Of a stretch of 64,000 nt of DNA, positions 56,435 through 64,000 are shown in pieces. Position numbers and translations under genes: made by a program. Origin of the DNA: Massilia sp. H-1 (lineage in GTDB: Bacteria; Pseudomonadota; Gammaproteobacteria; Burkholderiales; Burkholderiaceae_D); assembly GCA_024703915.1 (NCBI GenBank), contig CP087969.1, positions 5,084,001 to 5,148,000 of the forward strand. The letters run 5' to 3'. Under the pieces are notes generated by a model that ran no database searches, had not been told where the DNA came from, and was given only the letters and a program-made list of their open reading frames with translations. Positions within the stretch are counted from its first letter, which is position 1. The number at the start of each line of letters is the position of its first letter.

Positions 56435-57243
56435 ATGAACTTCGATACCCTGTCGGTCTCGCTCGACCAACACATTGCCACCATCACGCTCAATCGTCCG
56501 GACAAGGCCAACGCCATGAACCTGTCGATGTGGCACGAGATCCGCAAGGCCTTCCAGTGGGTCGACGCCACGCCGGACGCGCGTGGCCATCCTGCAGGGC
56601 GAGGGCAAGCTGTTTACCGCCGGGATCGACCTGCAAATGATGATGGGCCTCGGCGCGCAAATCCAGAACGATTGCGAAGGGCGCATGCGCGAGTCGCTGC
56701 GCAATGTGATCCTCGACCTGCAGGACACGCTGACCAGCCTGGAACGCTGCCGCAAGCCGGTGCTCGCTGCCATTCATGGCGGCTGCATCGGCGGCGGCAT
56801 CGACCTGATCGCCTGCGCCGACATGCGCTACTGCTCCAGCGACGCCTACTTCTCGATCAAGGAAATCGATATCGGCATGGTGGCCGACGTGGGCACGCTG
56901 CAGCGCCTGCCCAAGCTGATCGGCGACGGCATGGCGCGCGAACTGGCTTACACCGGGCGCCGGGTCGACGCAACCGAAGCGCGAGATCGGCCTGGTGAAC
57001 CGCGTGTTCGACTCGCGCGAAGCGCTGCAGGCGGGCGTGCGCGAGATCGCCGCCACGATCGCGGCCAAATCGCCGCTGTCGATCCGCGGCTCGAAAGAGA
57101 TGATCAATTATGCGCGCGACCATACGGTCGCCGATGGCCTCAACTACGTGGCGACCTGGAACGCGGCCATGCTCATGTCGGACGACCTGCAAAAGGCGAT
57201 GATGGCCGGGATGAGCAAGCAAACGCCCGCGTTCAAGGACTGA
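56435..57243 (+). CDS. Enoyl-CoA hydratase/isomerase (crotonase) family protein
   Basis: About 270 residues; ITLNRPDKANAMNLSMWHE, GKLFTAGIDLQMMMGLG, LAAIHGGCIGGGIDLIACAD and EIDIGMVADVGTLQRLP are crotonase motifs; the HGGCIGGG oxyanion hole and the Asp-rich late segment resemble dienoyl-CoA isomerase-like members. Breaks at about 56583 and 56980. Its 3' end overlaps the convergent CPBP gene by 11 bases. The substrate is a fatty or aromatic acyl-CoA; not specified by the sequence. Confidence 0.88.
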
Positions 57244-58137
57244 ACGCGGGATTTACTGCAGGCGCGAGCGCCGGATAGGTGAACCCGACAAAGTGGACCG
57301 CATTGAAGGCGAAGTGGATCAGGATCGCCGCTTCGATGCGGCGCGTCGCGGCGAACGCCCAGGCATAACCGAGTCCGGCCAGCGCGGCCAGCAGCGCGTA
57401 GGCCATGCCGCCGCCCAGATGCGCCGCGCCGAACAGGGCGCCCGATATGCCGATCACCGCGATCTGCCAGGCGCGATTGCCCTGCCATGCGGCGGCCAGC
57501 CGCTGCTGGATCAGACCGCGGAAGAACGCTTCTTCGGCCACGCAGGTAAACAGCAGATTGGTCGCCAAGAACACCGGCGTATAGGCTTAGCCATTTGAAG
57601 TCGGGCCTGACCGCGCCCATCGTCACCACGACCGCCATCACACCGGCCACCGTCAGCGCCAGGATCGGCAGCATGCGCCGCAGCAGGGCGCGCCAGTCGG
57701 CGCCGGTGCGCGCGCGGGACACAGGAAGGCCAGCAGAATCAGCCCGGCCGAGGCCTTGTCGAAGTTGGCGTACTGGGTAAAGGGCAGGGCGTCGGGCGAG
57801 AAGCGCACATTGGTGATCAGCTGCGGGTTGTAGAAACCCGGCAGCTTGTGCAGCGCCAGCGCCAGGACGAGGACGGCGGTCACGATGCCGCAGCCGATGC
57901 GCAGGGGGCGGTCCAGTTTGTCTTCGCTGGTCGCCCAGGCGAAGCCTACCACGACCAGCAGCTCGGCCACGCCGATCAGTCCCACGTAGCCCGAAGCGAC
58001 GCCGCTGGCGGCGGCCATCGCAAAAAGATCCGCCACGGCGCGATGCTGATCTTGCGCGAGAACGTCAATGGCGCGAGCCAGACCGCGCAAATGGCCATGC
58101 CGAGCAGGCCGAATGTCAGCCAGAGTGCTACCTGCAT
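57233..58137 (-). CDS. CPBP-family intramembrane metalloprotease
   Basis: About 300 residues with around eight hydrophobic segments (ALWLTFGLLGMAICAVWLA; RIGCGIVTAVLVLALAL; ILALTVAGVMAVVVTMG). The CPBP/CAAX-protease signature is EEAFFRGLIQQRL, with HLGGGMAYALLAALAG and HFAFNAVHFVGFTYP giving the catalytic Glu and His residues. Breaks at about 57590 (converted site), 57718 and 58040. Start ATG 58137. Often linked with prenyl-protein processing or immunity functions; no peptide substrate nearby. Confidence 0.85.
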
Positions 58138-58142
58138 CGGAT

Positions 58143-58638
58143 TCACGGCGCGGCGAGGGAAGTGAGCAGCACGGTCGTCACGCTGCCGTCGGCGCCGATG
58201 GTGAGCTGGTACAGGCGGTCGAATTCATCGTCGGACATCGGCGTGCTGGCGCCGCCGAGCAGGCGCACCAGATCGGGCACCGTGTTCGAGTGGCCGACCA
58301 GCAGCACCGGGCCGGGGGAGGTCTTGATCTTGTCGATGACCGCCTGCGGCTTGGCCGGATCGTAGGTCTGCACTTCCAGGCCCGCCTGGGTGGCGGTCGG
58401 CCCGGCCGTTTGCTGGGTGCGGATGGTGGCGGTGCTGTACACCTGGCGGATACCCACTTTAGCGAGCAGCGTGGCGATCATTTTCGCGCGCCTGGCCTTG
58501 CACCGTCAGTTCCGGATCCTTGCCGCCGCCTTTTTCGCCGTGCCGGGTGACATACACCGTGGTCGGATCGGCCACGGCGAAGGCCGGGACGAGCAGGGTA
58601 GCCACGAGCAGCAGGCTGGCAATCAATCGTGAACGCAT
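58143..58638 (-). CDS. Exported histidine phosphatase-family protein
   Basis: About 165 residues; a signal peptide (LIASLLLVATLLVPAFAVA), then TTVYVTRHGEKGGGKDPELT with the catalytic RHG motif, YSTATIRTQQTAGPTA and VLLVGHSNTVPDLVR, in which the second His is found. It resembles the small periplasmic SixA-like phosphatases. One break near 58485. It begins upstream of palindrome copy 5 and ends 6 bases from the CPBP gene, so they are probably one operon. Confidence 0.85.
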
Positions 58639-58688
58639 GGGACGTCGCTTTCTTCATTCTAAAAAAGAGTGCCATTTATATCACACCA

Positions 58689-58764
58689 CCCCACCCCAAT
58701 CAGGGTCAGACCTCAATAAAAAAATTGTTTTTTTATTGAGGTCTGACCCCGAATTGGGGTGGGG
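58689..58764. repeat. GGGTCAGACCTC palindromic element, copy 5
   Basis: Arms around TTG with the same inner CTCAATAAAAAAA arm as copy 4, core GGGTCAGACC, and locus-specific outer arms CCCCACCCCAAT/ATTGGGGTGGGG interrupted by 2-3 unpaired bases. It lies between the divergent phosphatase and nasT genes. Confidence 0.9.
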
Positions 58765-58825
58765 CTGGCGTATCTTGCTTTTGTAGGGGGAGGAGTGTTG
58801 TCAGCTTAACCTTTTATCGCCCATC

Positions 58826-59479
58826 ATGCCCAAAAATGCATCACCGCCGTCCCGAAATTTGCGCATCGTCGTGGTCAATCCGGTCGTCCTCGAGGGCGAG
58901 GAGCACGATGCGGCGCTGGCCGCCCAAGTCCGGCGCGGCAATGCGCTGCGCATCGGGCTGCTCGAATCGGGCTACGACATCGTCGCCTCGCTGCTTAAGC
59001 CGACGTCTATCTGCCGGAACGGATTTCCCAGCTTCCAGCCCGACCTGATCATCATCGACGCCGAATCCGATGCGCGCGATGTCCTCGAACACATCGTCAT
59101 CGCCAGCCGCGACGAACGCCGCCCCATCGTCCTGTTTTACCGAGGACGAGGACACGTCCAGCATGGACGCGGCCATGGCGGCCGGGGTGTCGGCTTATAT
59201 CGTGGCTCTAAGCCTGCAGGCCGAGCGCATCAAGCCGGTGCTGAATGTGGCGCTGGCGCGCTTCGCCAGGAGCAGAAGCTGCTGGCCGAGCTGTCCGAGA
59301 CGCGCCACAAGCTGGCCGAGCGCAAGATCATCGACCGCGCCAAGGGCATTTTGATGAGTAATCAGCGCCTCACCGAGGACCAGGCCTATCAAAAGCTGCG
59401 CAGCATGGCCATGAACAAGAATCTCAAGCTGGCGGAAATCGCCCAACGCATCATCGACGTGGAAGACCTGCTGGGCTGA
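58826..59479 (+). CDS. nasT: NasT-like ANTAR response regulator
   Basis: About 215 residues: an N-terminal receiver-like domain (LRIVVVNPVVLEGEEHDAA; PDLIIIDAESDARDVLEHIV) followed by an ANTAR RNA-binding domain (ERKIIDRAKGILMSNQRLTE; AYQKLRSMAMNKNLKLAEIA). NasT binds nitrate leader RNA and prevents termination when NasS releases it. Converted sites near 58998 and 59206, and an indel near 59141. Immediately upstream of nasS. Confidence 0.9.
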   Translation: MPKNASPPSRNLRIVVVNPVVLEGEEHDAALAAQVRRGNALRIGLLESGYDIVASLLKPTSICRNGFPSFQPDLIIIDAESDARDVLEHIVIASRDERRPIVLFYRGRGHVQHGRGHGGRGVGLYRGSKPAGRAHQAGAECGAGALRQEQKLLAELSETRHKLAERKIIDRAKGILMSNQRLTEDQAYQKLRSMAMNKNLKLAEIAQRIIDVEDLLG

Positions 59480-59499
59480 CGCCTGCGCCCGCACCCCTT

Positions 59500-60635
59500 A
59501 TGAACCGAGCCCTCACACCCCTGCGCATCGGCTACATGCCGCTCACCGATGCCGCTTCCCTGATCATGGCCGTGGAGCGCGGCTTCGACCGCCAGTACGG
59601 CTTGCAGATCATCCTGTCGCGCGAGAGCTCGTGGGCCAGCGTGCGCGACAAGCTGCGCAGCGGCGCGCTGGACGCGGCGCACGCCCTGTACGGCATGCTG
59701 TGCGGGGTCGAACTGGGCATCGGCGGCCAGCGCCAGGACATGGCGGTGCTGATGAACCTGAGTCAGAACGGCCAGGCCATCACGCTCTCCCAGGCGCTGG
59801 CCCAGCCGGGGAGGTCAGCGGCGCCAGGCGCGCACTGGCGCTGCGCTCCGGGACCCACGCCTACACCTTCGCCCACACTTTCCCGACCGGGAACCACGCG
59901 ATGCTGCTGTATTACTGGCTGGCGTCGCTGGGCGTCGATCCGCTGCGCGACGTGCGCACGGTGACAGTGCCGCCGCCGCAGATGGTGGCCAATCTGCGCG
60001 CAGGGACGATCGACGGCTATTGCGTGGGCGAGCCCTGGGGCGAACGCGCGGTGCAGGAGGGGATCGGCGTGACAGCCGTAACGAGCCAGCAGATCTGGCC
60101 CGACCATCCGGGCAAGGTGCTGGGGGCGACCGCCGCCTGGACCGATGCCAATCCGGAGACGGCGCGCGCCCTGGTGGCGGCGGTGCTGGAAGCGGCGCGC
60201 TGGATCGATGCCTCGGACGCGAACAAGCGCGCCACGGCCGAAGCCCTGAGCGCGGCCAGTGTGCTCGCCGCGCCGTATGACACGATCGCGCCGCGCCTGC
60301 TCGGCCAGTACGCCGACGGGCTGGGGAAATCCTGGACCGATCCGAACGCGGTGGCCTTCTTCCGCGGCGGGGAGGTCAATTTCCCGTATCTGTCGGACGC
60401 GATGTGGTTCATGACCCAGCACCGGCGCTGGGGCCTGCTCGCGGCCGATCCCGACTACCGCGCGGTGGCCGAACGCCTGTGCCGGATCGATTTGTACCAG
60501 GATGCGGCGCGCCTGGCCTAAGCATCGGCATGCCCGCTTCGCTGCTGCGCAGGGGCGACCCTGTGCGACGGCGTGGTCTGGGACGGCCGCGACCCGGCGC
60601 ACTATGCGGCCGCCTTCCCGGTGCATCACCGATAA
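59500..60635 (+). CDS. nasS: NasS-like nitrate sensor (NrtA-type binding protein)
   Basis: About 380 residues without a signal peptide. PLRIGYMPLTDAASLIMAVE, RGFDRQYGLQIILSRESSWA, FPTGNHAMLLYYWLASLGVD and IDGYCVGEPWGERAVQEGIG match the cytoplasmic nitrate-binding protein that holds NasT in check. The apparent stop at 60521 is a converted GCCGGC; the repaired gene continues to TAA 60633-60635 with TLCDGVVWDGRDPAHYAAAF. Another break near 59814. Confidence 0.88.
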
Positions 60636-60750
60636 AGGCCGCGCATCATTTTCGGGCATTTGTGCACCGCAATGTAGCGCTTTGACCCCTGCGGCACCGC
60701 CAATCCCCCTCCAAATGCTTGGCACGCCATTTGCTAACACTGTAGTTACA

Positions 60751-60816
60751 GGATCAATGGCGATCCCCTGAACACAAACGCCCATCCAACGACGGATCGG
60801 CAGGACAACGGCGTCC
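60751..60816 (+). promoter_or_regulatory. ANTAR-type leader: three hexaloop hairpins
   Basis: Three small hairpins, each with a six-base loop having A at position 1 and G at position 4: GGATC-AATGGC-GATCC (60751-60766), ATCC-AACGAC-GGAT (60784-60797, extendable to 60780-60801) and GGAC-AACGGC-GTCC (60803-60816). ANTAR proteins such as NasT bind paired hexaloop hairpins of this kind. The third hairpin shares six bases with the terminator stem, as needed for antitermination. Confidence 0.85.
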
Positions 60817-60862
60817 GTCCAACCAGGTTATTCATAACCGGGGGTTGGCCGGACGCTTTTTT
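60811..60862 (+). terminator. Leader terminator of the nitrate operon
   Basis: Stem GCGTCCG...CCAACC with GGTTGG...CGGACGC followed by six T, containing a nested GGTTAT/ATAACC hairpin. It lies 20 bases before the transporter start, so it stops transcription unless NasT bound to the upstream hairpins prevents its folding. Confidence 0.85.
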
Positions 60863-60881
60863 GTTTTTAACGGGATAAATC

Positions 60882-62188
60882 ATGGCCACCAAAGCAAACA
60901 GCATCGACCTCTTTACCATCAATACACCGCAGATGCGGGCCTTCCACCTGACCTGGATGGCGTTCTTCGTCTGCTTCTTCGCCTGGTTCGCCTGCGCGCC
61001 GCTGATGCCGATCATTAAAGGCGAATTCGGCCTGACGCTGGGCCAGGTCGCCAACATCAACATCGCCGCAGTCGCCATCACGATCCTGGTTCGCCTGATC
61101 GTCGGCCCCATGTGCGACCGCTTCGGCCCGCGCAAGGCCTACACCGGCCTGCTGCTGCTGGGCGCCATTCCCGTGCTGGGCGTGGCCGCCGCGCAGAGCT
61201 ACGAGAGCTTCCTGTTCTTCCGCCTCGGGATCGGCGCGGTCGGCGCGTCGTTCGTGATCACCCAGTACCACACCTCCGTCATGTTCGGCCCCAAAGTGGT
61301 CGGCACCGCCAACACGGCTGCCATGCATGCTGGGGCAATGCAGGGCGGCGGCGCGGCGCAAGCCTTGATGCCTTTGCTGGTGGCCGCGGTCGTCATGCTG
61401 GGCGTGAACGAGACGGCGGGCTGGCGCGTGGCCTTGCTGGTGCCGGGCGTGCTGATGCTGGTCATGGCCTTCGTCTACTGGAAGTTCACCCAGGATTGCC
61501 CGCAAGGGAACTACGATGCGCTGCGCAAGGCAGGCGTCGCGATCGAAGGTGGGAAGAAGGGCGGCTGGGCCAGTTTCAAGGCGGCCAGCGCCAATCACCG
61601 CGTGTGGCTGCTGTTCGTCACCTACGGCGCCTGCTTCGGCATCGAGATCTTCATCCACAACATCGCCGCTGTCTATTATGTGGACCACTTCAGCCTCACG
61701 CTCAAGGAAGCTTTAGCCTGGCCGCGGGCAGTTTCGGCTTGCTGGCCCTGTTCGCCCGCGCCCTGGGCGGCTGGGTGTCCGACAAAATGGCCTTGCGCGG
61801 CACTCTCAACAGCCGCGTCACCGTCCTGTTCATCATGATGATCGGCGAGGGCATCGGCCTGCTCTGGTTCGCCAAGGCCGACAGCGTCGCTTTCGCCGTC
61901 ATCGCCATGCTGGTGTTCGGCCTGTTCACCCACATGGCCTGCGGCGCGACCTACGCGCTGGTGCCCTTCATCGACAACAAGGCGCTCGGCGGCGTGGCCG
62001 GGATCATCGGCGCGGGCGGCAACGTGGGCGCGGTGGCAGCCGCTTCCTCATGAAAGGCACCGGCAATATCCAGCAGACGCTCACGATCCTCGCGGTCCTG
62101 GTGCTGCTGTCGGCACTGTGCGCGATCGCCGTGCGCCTCTCGGTAGCCGCCGAATCGGCGCTTACCGCCAACAACGCAATCGCTTAAG
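60882..62188 (+). CDS. Nitrate/nitrite MFS transporter (NNP family)
   Basis: About 440-residue 12-helix permease. MRAFHLTWMAFFVCFFAWFA, ANINIAAVAITILVRLIVGP, GPRKAYTGLLLLGAIPVLG and ANTAAMHAGAMQGGGAAQAL are typical of the NarK/NasA nitrate porters, with the nitrate signature in GIIGAGGNVGAVAA. It takes up nitrate for assimilation. Breaks near 61712 (LAAGSFG after repair) and 62041. Third gene of the nas cluster behind the antitermination leader. Confidence 0.9.
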
Positions 62189-62197
62189 GAGAGCAGC

Positions 62198-64000
62198 ATG
62201 AAGATCATCGTCATCGGCCACGGCATGGTGGGCCATAAATTCCTCGAGTCGCTCGGCGGCAGCACTGTGCCAGGCATGGAAGTGACGGTGCTGTGCGAAG
62301 AGCCGCGCGCGGCCTACGACCGGGTCCACCTGTCCGAATTCTTTGCCGGTAAATCGGCGGACGACCTGTCGCTGGTGCCGCCCGGCTTCTTCGACAACGG
62401 GAACATGCTGCTCAAGCTGAACGCGCGCCGTGGCGGTGGACCGCGCGGCCAAAACCGTCACGGTCGGCAGCGGCGAGGTGCTCAGCTACGACAAACTGGT
62501 GTTCGCCACCGGTTCCTATCCTTTCGTGCCGCCCCTGCCGGGCAAGGAGCGCAAGGATTGCTTCGTCTACCGCACCATCGAGGACCTGGAAGCGATGCTC
62601 GAATGCGGCAGCCGCGCCAGGACCGGGGTCGTGATCGGCGGCGGGCTGCTCGGCCTGGAATGCGCCAAGGCCCTGCGCGACATGCAGCTCGACACCCACG
62701 TGGTCGAATTCGCCCCGCGCCTGATGGCGGTGCAGGTTGACGACAGCGGCGCGCGTGCTGCGCGCCAAGATCGAAGACCTGGGCGTGACCGTCCACACGC
62801 AAAAGAACACCCTCGAGATCGTCGACGGCGAAACCGGCACCCACCGCATGCGCTTTGCCGACGGCAGCCATCTGGACGCGGACATGATCGTGTTCTCGGC
62901 CGGGATCCGCCCGCGCGACGAACTGGCGCGCCAGTGCGGCCTGGTGGTCGGCCAGCGCGGCGGCATCTCGATCGACAACAGCTGCCTCACCTCGGACCCG
63001 GACGTGTACGCGATCGGCGAATGCGCGCTGTGGAACGGGCAGGTATTCGGCCTGGTGGCGCCGGGCTACGACATGGCCCGCGTGGCCGCGCGCCATCTGC
63101 TGGGCGAGCAGGCGGCCCAGTTCAACGGCGCCGACATGAGCACCAAGCTCAAACTGATGGGCGTGGACGTGGCCAGCATCGGCGACCCGCACGGCGTGGC
63201 GCCGGGCAGCCGCTCCTACCAGTTCACCGACGAGCGCAAGCAGGTCTACAAGAAGATCGTGGTCTCGGAGTGCGGCAAGTATCTGCTGGGCGGCGTGATG
63301 GTGGGCGACGCGGCCGAATATGGCACCTTGCTGCAGATGATGCTCAACAAGATCGAACTGCCGGAAGCGCCGGAATTCCTGATCCTGCCGCAAAGCGACG
63401 GCAAGGCGAAACCGGGACTGGGCGTGGACGCCTTGCCCGACAGCGCGCAGATCTGCTCCTGCAACGACGTGTCCAAGGGTGCCCTGTGCGCGGCCGTGTG
63501 CGGCGGCGCCGTCACCATCGGGGAGCTGAAAAGTGCTACCTGCGCGGGCACCACCTGCGGCGGCTGCGTGCCGCTCGTCACGCAGGTGATGAAGGCCGAA
63601 ATGAAGAAGCAGGGCATGGCCGTCAACAACCACATTTGCGAACACTTCCCGTATTCGCGCCAGGAGATTTTCCACCTGGTGAAGGTCGGCCACATCAAGA
63701 CCTTCGCCGACCTGCTGGCCGAGCATGGCAAGGGCCTGGGCTGCGACATCTGCAAACCGGTGGCGGCCAGCGTGCTGGCCTCGACCTGGAACGACTTCGT
63801 GCTCAAGCCCGAACACGCGAGCCTGCAGGATTCGAACGACTACTTCCTCGGGAACATCCAGAAGGACGGAACCTACTCAGTCGTGCCGCGCATGCCGGGC
63901 GGCGAAGTGACGGCCGACGGCCTGATCGCGGTCGGCATGGTGGCCAAAAAATACGGCCTGTACACCAAGATTACGGGCGGCCAGCGGGTCGACCTGTTCG
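62198..64000 (+). CDS. nirB: Assimilatory nitrite reductase large subunit, 3' end outside window
   Basis: NAD(P)H-dependent nitrite reductase subunit, at least 600 residues here. The N-terminal FAD domain (GHGMVGHKFLESLG; FATGSYPFVPPLPG; VVIGGGLLGLECAKALRDM) is followed by a rubredoxin-reductase-like part and the BFD-type [2Fe-2S] domain with CSCNDVSKGAL and CAGTTCGGC. The downstream sirohaem/4Fe-4S domains lie beyond the window, which ends in GGQRVDLF. One frameshift near 62425 and one near 62755. Nine bases separate it from the transporter gene, so one operon. Confidence 0.93.

Overview
The window is a GC-rich bacterial chromosome segment that looks like a betaproteobacterium of the Oxalobacteraceae (Massilia/Duganella/Telluria type). 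The reasons are base composition, a PEP-CTERM exosortase substrate, abundant TonB-dependent receptors with tryptophan-halogenase-like partners, and several copies of a hairpin repeat whose core reads GGGTCAGACCT. This placement is inference; no database search was possible. No tRNA, rRNA, CRISPR array, insertion sequence or prophage was seen.

Reading quality shapes everything here. Most genes are broken by small indels, and about 65 to 70 of the breaks share one form: where protein homology demands GCCGGC, the sequence reads GCTTAAGC, GCTAAGC, GCTTAGGC, GCCTAGC or similar. This creates in-frame TAA/TAG codons and frameshifts. Only about six intact GCCGGC sites were found, although roughly 69 would be expected by chance at about 64% GC. 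The simplest explanation is systematic base-calling failure at a modified GCCGGC motif. Broken genes are therefore annotated as single full-length CDSs, with their breaks noted.

Layout. 1-4313: NAD salvage cluster (pncB, nadE, NadM-Nudix, pnuC). 4342-6247: two unknown small proteins and an SDR. 6238-26659: a putative beta-glucan/beta-glucoside locus with a GH16 lipoprotein, two TonB receptors, three tryptophan-halogenase-like flavoproteins, a DUF6445-like oxygenase, an orphan sugar-binding protein, a LacI regulator and a GH1 beta-glucosidase. Five LacI-type operators are spread through it, and a sirtuin and an unknown AT-richer gene lie inside it. 26616-34846: mixed accessory genes (KatE-C-like domain, orphan binding protein, DUF1275, cupin, secreted metzincin, thiolase, aldo/keto reductase with divergent TetR). 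34905-39292: PstS-like protein, MBL hydrolase with DUF3297, L,D-transpeptidase. 39445-41408: SUV3-type helicase. 41414-43042: copper cluster cusF-copC-copD behind a CueR-type promoter. 43107-49703: PEP-CTERM protein, hemerythrin, class A PBP, ethanolamine ammonia-lyase eutBC. 49882-58638: S10 peptidase and EF-hand lipoproteins, alpha/beta hydrolase, YbaK, a GGDEF cyclase, LVIVD lipoprotein, crotonase, CPBP protease, histidine phosphatase. 58826-64000: nitrate assimilation (nasT, nasS, an ANTAR-type antitermination leader, nitrate transporter, nirB running off the end).

Two regulatory circuits can be read directly. The LacI protein probably controls the glucan locus through TGGAA-NNNN-TTCCA operators. 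NasS/NasT probably control the nitrate operon through a leader with three hexaloop hairpins, the last of which overlaps an intrinsic terminator.
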